Of a stretch of 64,000 bases of DNA, positions 27,412 through 37,713 are shown in pieces. The notes beneath the pieces are model-generated. The model was not told the origin of the DNA and made no database searches. It saw nothing but the letters and a program-made list of their open reading frames with translations. The number at the start of each line of letters is the position of its first letter. Within the stretch, counting starts at the first letter, position 1. The DNA is taken from positions 1 through 64,000 of the forward strand of contig JAVJOW010000036.1 in NCBI GenBank assembly GCA_040216555.1, given 5' to 3'. A program made the position numbers and the translations under genes. Source of the stretch: Arenibacter sp040216555 (GTDB taxonomy: Bacteria > Bacteroidota > Bacteroidia > Flavobacteriales > Flavobacteriaceae).

Positions 27412-27774
27412 TTACTTCTTATCCAAACTATATTTTCCAGGGCCCAACATAAGTATTGAGATGAAGGCAACCAAAAATAAAACGGCCTTTTCTTTTACAG
27501 GGAACGGATCTGCTCCATGAACGATAAATGTGGCAACCAACATGGTTATAATAGTAGGAACTGTGGCCCAACGTGTTTTAAAACCAATAATAATTAAAAT
27601 TGGAAAAATAAATTCCCCTATAACCGCAAGAAATAGGGAAGGGGTAGCACCAATACCAATGGGATCACCAAATTCAAAATTACCACTAATAAGTTTTTGA
27701 AATTTAGGTAGTCCGTGGGTTATCATTAAAATAGCGGAAGAAATCCGTAGAAATAGTAGGCCTAGGTCTTTCAT
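27412..27774 (-). CDS. DoxX family membrane protein
   Basis: 120 residues with four predicted membrane segments: LLFLRISSAILMITHGLPK, LFLAVIGEFIFPILIIIGF, VPTIITMLVATFIVHG and KAVLFLVAFISILMLG. The 'R...G..MI.HG' start and 'GxxTR' after TM2 are DoxX/SURF4-like. DoxX proteins are linked to thiosulfate:quinone oxidoreductase and to redox or detoxification roles, but most are unassigned. Single gene downstream of and opposite to holA. Confidence 0.85.
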   Translation of the reverse strand: MKDLGLLFLRISSAILMITHGLPKFQKLISGNFEFGDPIGIGATPSLFLAVIGEFIFPILIIIGFKTRWATVPTIITMLVATFIVHGADPFPVKEKAVLFLVAFISILMLGPGKYSLDKK

Positions 27775-27894
27775 TGGGGGAATAGGTTTGTTAAAATTAT
27801 AGATTTAAAGTTGTTAAAAGTAGCTATTAGTTATTTAAAAACAAAAGGAATTATGGTGGTCAATTTTATGGAAACTATAGAAATACTGCAACGA

Positions 27895-30306
27895 TTATCT
27901 TAATTTAGGAAAATCCGTAGGATTGGATTCGTGCATTATAGCATACACCTTTTCAAATATATCCTCGGCGTTAGGCTTGGAAAAGTAATCTCCATCTGTG
28001 GCATATGCCGGCCTATGTGCCTTTGCAGTAAGGGTCTGGGGAGCACTGTCCAAATATTTATATGCACCTTGTTTCTCAATAATTTCATGCGTAAGATAGG
28101 CGGAGCAGCCTCCTGGAACATCTTCATCTATAACCAACAACCTATTTGTTTTTTTAACGCTTTTAAGTACGTCATGACGTAAATCGAACGGCAATAAGCT
28201 CTGGGCATCCACAACTTCGGCATCAATACCCACTTCCCTAAGTTCTTCAGCGGCTTGCATCACTATTCTTAGGGTAGAACCATAGGACAGTAAAGTAATA
28301 TCCCTTCCAGCTCTAACTACTTCAACAATTCCGATGGGTGTACATATATCCCCAAGATTATTTGGTTTGGGCTCTTTTAGGCGATAGCCGTTTAAACTCT
28401 CTATCAACAAGGCCGGCTCGTTTCCTTTCATAAGAGTATTGTAAAAACCGGCTGCCTTGGTCATATTCCTTGGCACTAGAATGTACATGCCGCGCAATAA
28501 GTGGATCAATCCACCCATTTGCGAACCCGAATGCCATATTCCTTCCAGTCGGTGCCCACGGGTCCTTACAATCAATGGAGCTCTTTGTTTCCCAACGGTC
28601 CTATAAAGTAGTGTTGCCAAATCATCGGTCAATGTAAAAAGCGCATAAAATATATAATCCAAATATTGAATTTCCGCAATGGGCCGTAAACCTCTCATGG
28701 CCATTCCAATACCTTGTCCAATTATACTTGCTTCCCTAATCCCAACATCGGCAACCCGGAGTTCCCCATATTTCTTTTGCAATCCTTCCAATCCCTGATT
28801 AACATCACCTATAGTTCCACTATCTTCCCCAAAAATTAATGCTTGGGAGTATCTTTCAAAAAGGGAATCAAAATTGTCCCTAAGAATAATTCTTCCATCA
28901 ACTAGCTCGGGATCCATATCATAGGTAGGGATCACCTCAGGAACACTCAACGCATTGTTGCTTTGTTCGTTGTACAAAAAGGAACTGAACTTGGTTTGGG
29001 ATTCATCCAAAAAATTCCTGGTCCAAGCCGCCAGAAGATCTTTTTCCTTGCTGCTTTCGCCCAATAAATAGCGCATCGCCTTTCTGGCCTTGGAAGCCAT
29101 ATCCTTTTTTATAGGTTCTTCAATGGCTATTAAATCGTTTTTTAATTTGGTGATAAAAATTTTGTTCATACTGGAATTCGCAGCATTTTCCAATAAGTTC
29201 ACCAATATTTTTTTCTGTTCCCTATGGGGTGTCAAAAATTCTTCCCAAGCCTCTTTACGAGCACTCCGGACTTGTCTTTTAATATTCTTTTCAAGTGTTT
29301 TTAACGCCTCTTCGGTGGAAATTTTGTTTTCCAGTATCCATTCCCTGTATCGCTTATTACAATCATTTTCCTTTTCCCATTGCAATCGTTCCTCACTCTT
29401 ATACCGTTCATGGGAACCTGAGGTAGAATGTCCTTGCGGCTGCGTTAGTTCTGTAATATGAATTATTACAGGAACATGTTCGTCCCTGGCAATATCAGAG
29501 GCATTTTCATAGGCGTGTATCAAGGCAGTATAATCCCAGCCCTTAACTTTTAAGATCTCATAGCCAGCATTGTCTTTATCCCGTTGAAAACCCACTAAAA
29601 TTTTTGATATATCCTCTTTGGTGGTCTGGTGTTTCGCATGAACGGAAATGCCATAGTTGTCATCCCAAATACTAATTACCATTGGTACTTGTAATACCCC
29701 GGCAGCATTTATGGTTTCAAAAAAAACACCTTCACTCGTGCTGGCATTACCAATGGTCCCCCAAGCAACTTCATTGCCATTATCCGAAAATTTGGCGCTG
29801 TTTTTAACCTTTACGTTCCTGTATATTTTAGATGCCTGGGCCAAACCCAGCAATCTCGGCATTTGTCCGGCAGTACAAGAAATATCGGCGCTACTATTTT
29901 TTTGTTTGGTGAGGTCTCTCCAACTTCCATCTTCATTTAGACTAAAGGTGGTAAAGTGACCTCCCATTTGCCTTCCGGCACTCATGGTTTCCTTAGTTAT
30001 ATCGGTTGTGGCATATAGACCATGGAAGAATTCCTTTGGGGAAAGCAGTCCCAAAGCCATCATAAAAGTTTGATCCCTGTAATAGCCACTTCTAAAATCC
30101 CCATCCCTAAAAGATCTGGCCATGGCCAATTGTGGAAGCTCCTTACCATCTCCGAAAATTCCGAATTTGGCTTTTCCGGTCAGAACTTCCCTTCTGCCCA
30201 ATAGACTACACTCCCTGCTCGTAACTGCAATTTCATAGTCTTTCAATATTTGTAATTGAAAATCGTCAAATGAAATATCGTTGCTTGCTTTGGAATCTAT
30301 ATTCAT
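27895..30306 (-). CDS. Fused 2-oxoacid dehydrogenase E1 alpha/beta, TPP-dependent
   Basis: 803 residues joining an alpha part (about 1-430) and a transketolase-like beta part (about 470-803). It oxidatively decarboxylates 2-oxoacids, most likely branched-chain, and passes the acyl group to a lipoyl E2. Alpha: SAGRQMGGHF, IGNASTSEGVFFETINAAG and WDDNYGISV (TPP site). Beta: VFGEDSG, GIREASIIGQGIGMAMRGLRP, RTRGHRLEG and LLVIDEDVPGGCSAYLTHE. In the TPP/Mg motif the residue after the first Gly, usually acidic (GDG or GEG), is Asn here. E2/E3 genes are not in the window. Fused E1 is common in Bacteroidota. Confidence 0.9.
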   Translation of the reverse strand: MNIDSKASNDISFDDFQLQILKDYEIAVTSRECSLLGRREVLTGKAKFGIFGDGKELPQLAMARSFRDGDFRSGYYRDQTFMMALGLLSPKEFFHGLYATTDITKETMSAGRQMGGHFTTFSLNEDGSWRDLTKQKNSSADISCTAGQMPRLLGLAQASKIYRNVKVKNSAKFSDNGNEVAWGTIGNASTSEGVFFETINAAGVLQVPMVISIWDDNYGISVHAKHQTTKEDISKILVGFQRDKDNAGYEILKVKGWDYTALIHAYENASDIARDEHVPVIIHITELTQPQGHSTSGSHERYKSEERLQWEKENDCNKRYREWILENKISTEEALKTLEKNIKRQVRSARKEAWEEFLTPHREQKKILVNLLENAANSSMNKIFITKLKNDLIAIEEPIKKDMASKARKAMRYLLGESSKEKDLLAAWTRNFLDESQTKFSSFLYNEQSNNALSVPEVIPTYDMDPELVDGRIILRDNFDSLFERYSQALIFGEDSGTIGDVNQGLEGLQKKYGELRVADVGIREASIIGQGIGMAMRGLRPIAEIQYLDYIFYALFTLTDDLATLLYRTVGKQRAPLIVRTRGHRLEGIWHSGSQMGGLIHLLRGMYILVPRNMTKAAGFYNTLMKGNEPALLIESLNGYRLKEPKPNNLGDICTPIGIVEVVRAGRDITLLSYGSTLRIVMQAAEELREVGIDAEVVDAQSLLPFDLRHDVLKSVKKTNRLLVIDEDVPGGCSAYLTHEIIEKQGAYKYLDSAPQTLTAKAHRPAYATDGDYFSKPNAEDIFEKVYAIMHESNPTDFPKLR

Positions 30307-30468
30307 TACGCTATTGATGGTTTATCGCAAAAATATCAAATCAATATGGTTTTTGCAACCTATACAAGGGTATAATAATTAATAATTCTTTAAAGAAAAT
30401 TGAAGTGTATTTTTAAATACTGAGAATATCGCAAAAATAGATTTAATATTTGAGAATATATTAATAAT

Positions 30469-33315
30469 TTAGAACCATTTCCTAGTAAATAACCCGGTTA
30501 AAGTCCTTGGGCTAAAGGTTATAACAAATCTGATTTTTTGGTCGTACTGCGTTTGCGAAATTTCCCAACCGTTGTTCGAGTACAAGGGTAAATAAAGTTC
30601 AAAATAATCTGTCAACAAATTTAAACGTATACCGGAGTCGTAAACAAAACGTTCTTTTAATCCTTTATTTTTTATAAATCCCATATCGCCATAAAGTTCT
30701 ATCCACCGCCAAATATTTACACTGGTATTGATCGTTGCCATCCAATCATTGGCAAAGGGGTTTTCCAGTTTGGATTTAAAACCGCCCTCGGCAACTATAA
30801 TCTGTTGGCTATAAATCCCCGATCCTTCCGATCTCCCCAAATAGTCATAATCGAACAGATAGTCTGTGGGCCTATCAAGTGCAAAACTAAAAAATTCTGT
30901 ACTTCCAGCTGTTTCATTTCTAAGAAACTTACCGGCGAAAAAACGCAAATTAAATTGCCTATTGTTCTCAAATAGTTTTCGGTATTCCAATTCGTAAGCA
31001 AGCTTGGTAAATTTATCGGAATACTGTGCATCTACTGACCAGGATAGATAATTGATGATGTTGTTGGTGGTATTATAATATTTTGCGTTGAACACATTAT
31101 AATCCGGATCTGTTTCCAATCCCAAGCTTTGTAGATTTGGATCTATATCCCTAAATACACTTATGGATCTAAATATCAAGGTCTCCCTTTTATTAAGCAA
31201 AAGATTACTTGGCCTCCAGCCAAAACCTATAGAAGGACTCACAGTACTGTAGCGGGAGTTCTCTTGGAAATGCGAAGTAGATCCCCTTAAGGAATAGTTG
31301 GTAACGTATAGACCGCTTTTACCGTGGTATTTACGGAAATTAAACTTACCATAACCAACAAAAGTTTTTTCATTAGGGGCATAGGTAGGAGCCAGGTCAA
31401 AAACGAACGGTCTTTCCAATAAGGTTTTGTTATGTAATCTCATGCCGGGAGAGAGTCCGTCATATTTATTGAATCCCAATACTGGAACATAAAAAACCTG
31501 ATTGTAGTAGGGATCCTCCGCATCCTTGAAAAACTGAAATTTCAGTTTTTTGTTGCTTGAAAAGAAGCCGTTCAATGATTTCCAATTATCCCTTTGGTTG
31601 AACTCCGGAATGGTTTGATCATAATTTAAAACCAAACGATCTTCCCCGTTTTTTGGAATTCTAAAGGCCTGTTGATCGGTAATATCCGTAAACCAATAAT
31701 TAGAAACTACGGTGTCATTTTTTATCCCAAAAAGTGAAATAGGTACATTGGTGCCTTCCTTGTTTTTTAAGATGACCACCAATGAATCCTCCATTTTTCG
31801 GACCTTCTTTATTTTAAAATCGATTTTTTGGGTAGTGGACACATATTCATCAAAAAACCAATTGATATCCTTGTCGGAGTTCTCTACGACAATAAATTTA
31901 AAATCTGCCGCTGTGGATGGCTTTAATCTATAATTTATGTAAAATTCCTTCACACTGCGGTCTACGTGTTCTTTTCCCGTATAATCCGCCAAATACGCCA
32001 GTCCCAGCCCTGCCTTGTACCTGTTGGCTATTTTTTGATTGAATTTTACAAGAGAATCGTTGGGGGTAGTAAGGGACTGATCAATATTTCTTCTGGCCGA
32101 TAGCATATGAAGCAGAGGATATTGCTCATTAAAATTCATTTTGGCCAAATGAAAATTCCGCACGCCCCAAATACTGGATAATTTGCCCAATAGTTTTTGA
32201 TCCGGATAGAAATCCTCCACAAAACCGATCATCAGATAGTTTAAAATGGCATCGGTAACCCATTTTTCGTTTCTTGGATCCAGAAACATCGTTTCCTTTA
32301 TAAAGCTATTGAGAGCTGTTTTTAGAAACTTCATTTCAAATTGAAACTTTTCCTCATAGGGTCTAATAAAACTAGGAAGTTGGTTTATTCCATATAAGGG
32401 ATCCTTATCATAATCCAATTCGGAGACCAATAATTGTTTATGTGGAAAATCACCCAAATTTTCATATATATATTTTGATACCCGATTGATGGATATTCCT
32501 GAGGCTATATCATCATACTTCGGGGACCGCAAGTCGGTCACTATAGTTAATTCCGGGGTTACATGCTTTACAAATTGTTTGGACGGCCTTATAATTATTT
32601 CTCCACTTTTTTGATCAATTCCTTGAAAATAAATATGTTGAACATGACCTTCCTGGGTTTTGCCCAATTCATGAAAATTGGAGACGGCAAATAAATTTTC
32701 GGGAATAATAAGTTCTATGGCCGTATTGGCCATATCCGTATAAAGGTCTTCCAAATTTTTGTTGGAATATAAGTGCCATTCCCCATCATAAACTGCAGGG
32801 GTTAGGTACCAGTCCTTTAAATAATAACCACCCCTGTTATCATATCCGTAGGTAGTGAATTTATCCGATGGCAATTTTACCCTATAGGTAATAAATATTT
32901 TAGTTGATTCATTTGGAGGTAAGGGATGGTTCAGATTAATTTTAATAATGTCCCTTCCGGGGGCATAGTCCCAATCCAAACCTTGGTAATTATCATCAAC
33001 GGTACTTGTAATTTTGGTATTTCCCCTTTCATCCTCCTTGGCAAGATGCAAGCCTTTTTTAAATTCTTCGGAAAATCTTTTGGCCAAGGCCGTATTCTTA
33101 TTGGCATAGGCATTGGCCCAATCATTAAAGTAAATAAACTCCAAGGTATCCTTGGAATTGTTTTCATAAATAATTTCCTGTTGTATATTGAACGTTTTAC
33201 TTTCTACATCCAAGGTGGCCGTAAGTTTATTGGAATGTTGGGCCATGGAAAGACCATTGATACATAAAATTATCAACAATAAAATGGGTTTCCGTATGTA
33301 TTCCAACTTCTTCAA
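30469..33315 (-). CDS. M1-like pseudopeptidase fused to an outer-membrane beta-barrel
   Basis: 948 residues. A signal peptide (ending CINGLSMAQ) comes from a TTG start at 33315; no ATG is available, and the signal begins at this codon. Residues about 25-430 follow the M1 aminopeptidase N-terminal and catalytic layout (LEFIYFNDW, YYLKDWYLTPAVYDGEW). Where HExxH-18-E should be, it reads LNSFI near 336 and WVTDAI near 352, so zinc ligands and general base are missing. From about 600 the sequence has alternating aromatic beta strands and ends ...LFTRKWF, a BAM-type C-terminus. It lies 11 nt after the LOG gene, likely in the same operon. Function unknown. Confidence 0.82.
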   Translation of the reverse strand: MKKLEYIRKPILLLIILCINGLSMAQHSNKLTATLDVESKTFNIQQEIIYENNSKDTLEFIYFNDWANAYANKNTALAKRFSEEFKKGLHLAKEDERGNTKITSTVDDNYQGLDWDYAPGRDIIKINLNHPLPPNESTKIFITYRVKLPSDKFTTYGYDNRGGYYLKDWYLTPAVYDGEWHLYSNKNLEDLYTDMANTAIELIIPENLFAVSNFHELGKTQEGHVQHIYFQGIDQKSGEIIIRPSKQFVKHVTPELTIVTDLRSPKYDDIASGISINRVSKYIYENLGDFPHKQLLVSELDYDKDPLYGINQLPSFIRPYEEKFQFEMKFLKTALNSFIKETMFLDPRNEKWVTDAILNYLMIGFVEDFYPDQKLLGKLSSIWGVRNFHLAKMNFNEQYPLLHMLSARRNIDQSLTTPNDSLVKFNQKIANRYKAGLGLAYLADYTGKEHVDRSVKEFYINYRLKPSTAADFKFIVVENSDKDINWFFDEYVSTTQKIDFKIKKVRKMEDSLVVILKNKEGTNVPISLFGIKNDTVVSNYWFTDITDQQAFRIPKNGEDRLVLNYDQTIPEFNQRDNWKSLNGFFSSNKKLKFQFFKDAEDPYYNQVFYVPVLGFNKYDGLSPGMRLHNKTLLERPFVFDLAPTYAPNEKTFVGYGKFNFRKYHGKSGLYVTNYSLRGSTSHFQENSRYSTVSPSIGFGWRPSNLLLNKRETLIFRSISVFRDIDPNLQSLGLETDPDYNVFNAKYYNTTNNIINYLSWSVDAQYSDKFTKLAYELEYRKLFENNRQFNLRFFAGKFLRNETAGSTEFFSFALDRPTDYLFDYDYLGRSEGSGIYSQQIIVAEGGFKSKLENPFANDWMATINTSVNIWRWIELYGDMGFIKNKGLKERFVYDSGIRLNLLTDYFELYLPLYSNNGWEISQTQYDQKIRFVITFSPRTLTGLFTRKWF

Positions 33316-33326
33316 GAATCTTGCAT

Positions 33327-34013
33327 TTAGAAATTAGGGCTCAATATATTACCTTTGTAAAAGGAATCTATTATGTCCACCACTTCATTTTCCGTGTCCA
33401 CTATTTGAATCAAATCCAGATCATGGGGACTAATGTTCCCCATTCTTAGCATAGAATCCTTTATCCAATCCATCAACCCATTCCAAAATTCCGAGCCCAC
33501 CAGAATAATGGGAAATTTCTCTATTTTATTGGTCTGTATTAGTGTAATTGCTTCGAAAAGTTCATCCAACGTGCCAAAACCGCCCGGCAAAACCACAAAG
33601 CCCTGGGAATATTTTACAAACATAACCTTACGGACAAAGAAATAATCAAAATCCAAACTTTTATCCCCATCTATATAAGGATTGTCATGTTGCTCAAAGG
33701 GCAAATCAATATTTAAACCAACAGAGGTACCTCCTGCCAAATGTGCTCCCCTATTCCCGGCCTCCATTATACCCGGACCACCCCCGGTAATAATTCCATA
33801 TCCGGCCTCGGCAATACTCTTGGCCACACTTACCGCCAATTCATAGTATTTTTCCCCTGGTTTTATACGTGCAGATCCAAAGACGGAAACGCATGGGCCA
33901 ATGGCACTCATTTTTTCAAATCCGTTGACAAACTCGCCCATAATCTTGAATAGGGCCCAAGAATCGTTTGTCTTTATCTCATTCCATCCTTTGTGATGCT
34001 GTTCTTTTCTCAT
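33327..34013 (-). CDS. LOG family protein (TIGR00730 Rossmann fold)
   Basis: 228 residues. Motifs of the LOG/YvdD family: SVFGSARI, GGGPGIMEAGNRGA, FVRKVMFVKYS and PGGFGTLDELFE (the PGGxGTxxE catalytic motif, about 143-151). Characterised members are nucleotide 5'-monophosphate phosphoribohydrolases that release free bases, including cytokinins in plants and some microbes. The N-terminal 35-residue extension (HHKGWNEIKTNDSWALFKIM) is the longer bacterial type. It lies upstream of and close to the M1-like gene. Confidence 0.9.
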   Translation of the reverse strand: MRKEQHHKGWNEIKTNDSWALFKIMGEFVNGFEKMSAIGPCVSVFGSARIKPGEKYYELAVSVAKSIAEAGYGIITGGGPGIMEAGNRGAHLAGGTSVGLNIDLPFEQHDNPYIDGDKSLDFDYFFVRKVMFVKYSQGFVVLPGGFGTLDELFEAITLIQTNKIEKFPIILVGSEFWNGLMDWIKDSMLRMGNISPHDLDLIQIVDTENEVVDIIDSFYKGNILSPNF

Positions 34014-34107
34014 GTTAGAATATTATCCATAATCAATTTAGACTACCGTTTTCATAAGGTTATAATGTTGTTTTGAAGAAAATAGTATCTTTTATTGACA
34101 GTTAATT

Positions 34108-36948
34108 TCACAAACCTAATTCTTTTCTTAAAAATTTCGAGGTGTAACTCTTTTTATCAAGGGCCACTTCCTCCGGTGTTCCTTCCGCAACTACCATACC
34201 ACCATTGCGACCCCCTTCATAACCTATATCAATAATATGGTCTACCATTTTTATGACATCCATATTGTGTTCAATTACCAAAACGGTATTTCCTTTGTTT
34301 ACTAGCTTATTAAGCACATGCATCAATACCCTGATATCTTCAAAGTGTAGGCCGGTGGTTGGTTCGTCCAAAATATAAAAGGTATTTCCAGTATCCCTTT
34401 TGGACAGTTCAGTAGCCAACTTTATACGCTGCGCTTCTCCACCGGATAGGGTGGTAGATTGCTGGCCCAAGGAAATATATCCCAACCCAACATCCTGAAT
34501 AGTTTTTAATTTGCGATATATCTTGGGAATATTCTCAAAAAAATCCACGGACTCGTTTATGGTCATTTCCAGTACATCGGCAATAGATTTGCCCTTATAT
34601 CTTATCTCCAAGGTTTCCCTGTTAAAACGTTTTCCATTACAGGTCTCACATTCAACATATACATCTGGAAGGAAATTCATTTCAATTACCCTAAGACCTC
34701 CTCCTTGACAAGTTTCACAACGCCCTCCAGTAACATTAAAACTAAAACGACCGGGCTTGTAACCCCTAATGGAGGCTTCCTGTGTTTTGGCAAAAAGCGA
34801 CCTAATTTCACTAAAGACACCGGTGTAGGTGGCGGGATTGGACCTTGGTGTTCTTCCAATAGGAGATTGGTTAATATCTATGACCTTGTCTATATGTTCC
34901 AAGCCCTTAATTTTCTTGTAAGGCATAGGGACCTTTACTCCATTAAAGTAATAAGCATTTAAAATAGGGTATAAGGTTTCGTTGATCAAGGTAGATTTTC
35001 CACTTCCCGAAACACCGGTTACCCCGATCATTTTACCCAGAGGGAAACCTACTGAGACATTTTTAAGATTATTTCCCGAACAGCCCGATAATTCCAAGCT
35101 TTTTCCATTTCCTTCCCTGCGTTTTTTTGGAACTTCTATTTTTAATTTTCCAGAAATATAGTCGGCCGTTAGGGTATTATGGTTTTTTAGATCCTCGGGT
35201 TTTCCTTCCGAAATTATTTCCCCGCCATGCTTTCCGGCTTTTGGTCCAATATCTATAACATGATCTGCACGCTCTATCATATCCCGGTCATGCTCTACCA
35301 CAATTACTGAATTACCCAGGTCCCTTAGCGATTCCAAGGACTTTATCAATCGTTCGTTATCCCTTTGGTGCAGACCTATACTAGGTTCATCCAGAATATA
35401 TAGAACACCTACCAATTGAGACCCAATTTGGGTTGCCAGTCTAATACGCTGAGCTTCCCCTCCTGAAAGGGATTTACTACTTCTATTTAAGGAGAGGTAA
35501 TCCAAGCCAACATCCAATAGAAATTGGACCCTTGTTTTTATCTCTTTTATAATTTCCTCGGCAATTTTTAATTGGTTGCCTTCCAATTTTTTTTCAAGAC
35601 CGTTAAAGAAATCCGCCAATTCCGCAATATCCAAATTGGATAGATCGGCAATATTGTTGTTGTCTATTTTAAAATTTAGGGACTCTAGTTTTAGCCTGGT
35701 ACCTCCACAAGTGGGACATTTAATTTTGTCCATATATTCCTTGGCCCAGCGTTTAATGGACGTGGAGTTGGCCTCATTAAATTGACTTTTGATAAAATTG
35801 GATATGCCTTCATAATCTATTTTGTAAAGGCGCTTTACTCCCAAAGTTTTTGAATCTACCTCGAAACTTTCCTTGCCACCATAGAGCAATACTCCAATGG
35901 CTTCCTCAGGAATTTTGGCCAATGGGCTGGTCAGTTCAAAATTATATCGCTGCGCTATAGTTTCTATCTGTTTAAAGGCCCAGGAATTTTTATATTCGCC
36001 CAAGGGAGCAATTCCACCTCCTTTGATGGACAGATTTTTATTCGGGAAAATTTTATTTTCATTTACCTCATAAATATGTCCAAGACCATTACAATCTGGA
36101 CACATGCCCTTTGGGGAATTAAAAGAAAAGGTATTGGGTTCCGGGGAAGGGTATGAAATTCCAGTAGTGGGGCACATTAAATCCCTACTAAAATACCGGG
36201 GCACATCCGTACCTTCTTCCAAAATCATGAGTACGTTTTCACCGCTGTACATGGCCGTATTAATGGTTTCCGAAATACGTTTATCCAATTCGGTACTCTC
36301 CTCAATTTTGAGTCGGTCTATAACGATCTCAATATCATGGATCTTATAACGGTCCACTTTCATGCCCTTTACAATATCCTTGATTTCCCCATCTACCCTT
36401 ACCTTAACAAAACCTTGCTTGGCAATCTGTTCAAAAAGTTCCCTATAATGACCTTTTCTGGATTTGATAATAGGAGCCAATATATTTATTTTCTTGTTCT
36501 TATAGGAAGATATGATCAATTCCTTTATTTGCGCATCATCATAACTAACCATCTTCTCCCCAGTATTGTAACTGTAGGCATCTCCGGCCCTGGCAAATAA
36601 AAGTCTAAGAAAATCGTATATCTCGGTAATGGTGCCTACAGTGGACCTGGGAGATTTTGAAGTAGTCTTTTGCTCAATGGCAATTACTGGTGATAGGCCA
36701 TCTATTTTGTCCACATCCGGGCGTTCCAAGCCACCCAAAAACTGTCGGGCATAGGCCGAAAAAGTCTCAATATACCTTCTTTGCCCTTCGGCATAAATGG
36801 TATCAAAGGCCAAGGATGATTTGCCGCTTCCGGAGAGTCCGGTAATAACAACCAGCTTTTCACGGGGAATGGTAACATCTATATTCTTAAGGTTGTGCAC
36901 ACGAGCGCCCTTAACCTCAATATTCTCTTCGTAATTAATCATTTTCAT
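34108..36948 (-). CDS. uvrA: Excinuclease ABC subunit A
   Basis: 946 residues, the damage-sensing ATPase of nucleotide-excision repair. It has two ABC modules: Walker A GLSGSGKSS near residue 38 and GVSGSGKST in the C-terminal half, signatures LSGGEAQRIRLA and LSGGEAQRIKLA, and Walker B YILDEPSIGLH and YILDEPTTGLH. Zinc modules: CPDCNGLGH, CPTCGG and CETCQGGG...CETCNGKR. The start is the first ATG (36948); 36942 is equally possible. Upstream I found none of the TCC-N8-GGA dyads seen near the S24 repressor. Confidence 0.97.
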   Translation of the reverse strand: MKMINYEENIEVKGARVHNLKNIDVTIPREKLVVITGLSGSGKSSLAFDTIYAEGQRRYIETFSAYARQFLGGLERPDVDKIDGLSPVIAIEQKTTSKSPRSTVGTITEIYDFLRLLFARAGDAYSYNTGEKMVSYDDAQIKELIISSYKNKKINILAPIIKSRKGHYRELFEQIAKQGFVKVRVDGEIKDIVKGMKVDRYKIHDIEIVIDRLKIEESTELDKRISETINTAMYSGENVLMILEEGTDVPRYFSRDLMCPTTGISYPSPEPNTFSFNSPKGMCPDCNGLGHIYEVNENKIFPNKNLSIKGGGIAPLGEYKNSWAFKQIETIAQRYNFELTSPLAKIPEEAIGVLLYGGKESFEVDSKTLGVKRLYKIDYEGISNFIKSQFNEANSTSIKRWAKEYMDKIKCPTCGGTRLKLESLNFKIDNNNIADLSNLDIAELADFFNGLEKKLEGNQLKIAEEIIKEIKTRVQFLLDVGLDYLSLNRSSKSLSGGEAQRIRLATQIGSQLVGVLYILDEPSIGLHQRDNERLIKSLESLRDLGNSVIVVEHDRDMIERADHVIDIGPKAGKHGGEIISEGKPEDLKNHNTLTADYISGKLKIEVPKKRREGNGKSLELSGCSGNNLKNVSVGFPLGKMIGVTGVSGSGKSTLINETLYPILNAYYFNGVKVPMPYKKIKGLEHIDKVIDINQSPIGRTPRSNPATYTGVFSEIRSLFAKTQEASIRGYKPGRFSFNVTGGRCETCQGGGLRVIEMNFLPDVYVECETCNGKRFNRETLEIRYKGKSIADVLEMTINESVDFFENIPKIYRKLKTIQDVGLGYISLGQQSTTLSGGEAQRIKLATELSKRDTGNTFYILDEPTTGLHFEDIRVLMHVLNKLVNKGNTVLVIEHNMDVIKMVDHIIDIGYEGGRNGGMVVAEGTPEEVALDKKSYTSKFLRKELGL

Positions 36949-37064
36949 TAGCAATATGCGAAGTTACGACTTTGACTGCTAAAAATGAAGAAGCTGCTAT
37001 TTAGTTTTTTGTAGATTAAATGCTTAGCTATAAATTAGCGTTCTTAACTTTAAAATATTTTTAA

Positions 37065-37592
37065 ATGCAGCTTTTAGGAATAGGTTCCAGGATTAATCAC
37101 AGTGAATACGGAAAAGGGGTAGTTACCAATGTTACGTCTAAACATTATTGGGTTACCTTCATGGACAATGGTTTGGAGACCATAGATTTGGATTCTAATT
37201 TTGAAGTTATAGAAGCAGTGGAGGACGAAGTGGATACAATAAGTTTTTCCGAAGTGGAACAATCTTTAATTTCTATATTAAGGCGCTGGAGCGATGCCAG
37301 TTCCGTTACTCCAATTGCCGACAAATGGAAGGGCGGAAACCTAGTTTTAAAACCAGGCGATACCAACTTATCCGAAAAAGAAATTCCCATGGATACCTTT
37401 TTTCACAAAATAGTCATGGTCAGGGACCGAATTAGGGTAATGGAGCAGAAAATAAACAGTAGCAATAATTTGGATGACCAGGAAAAGGTTGACCTACAAC
37501 AGTATATAACCCGAATTTATGGCAGCCTAACCACCTTTAACGTGCTCTTTAAAAATCAGAGCGATAATTTTGTGGGGGAAAAAACCAAGTAA
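37065..37592 (+). CDS. Conserved protein with N-terminal Tudor-like element
   Basis: 175 residues. The first 50 (IGSRINHSEYGKGVVTNVTS...VTFMDNGLETIDL) look like the Tudor/KOW-like element at the C-terminus of UvrD/PcrA, which in this window reads EGSLVNHTRFGRGQVIKIEG. The rest is helical (EVEQSLISILRRWSDASS, DTFFHKIVMVRDRIRVMEQK) and recalls a Bacteroidota family found next to repair genes, but I know no function. It is divergent from uvrA with about 116 nt between. Real gene likely; a nucleic-acid or RNA-polymerase link is inference only. Confidence 0.75.
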   Translation: MQLLGIGSRINHSEYGKGVVTNVTSKHYWVTFMDNGLETIDLDSNFEVIEAVEDEVDTISFSEVEQSLISILRRWSDASSVTPIADKWKGGNLVLKPGDTNLSEKEIPMDTFFHKIVMVRDRIRVMEQKINSSNNLDDQEKVDLQQYITRIYGSLTTFNVLFKNQSDNFVGEKTK

Positions 37593-37713
37593 GCCAACTT
37601 AGGAATCAATACTGTAATTTGATTACCCTGATTTGAAGACACTTTTAACATGCCTATAACCAGGACCAGTGGGTCTTGGTTTAGGCACTGCGGGAAATAA
37701 ACACGTATATTCA

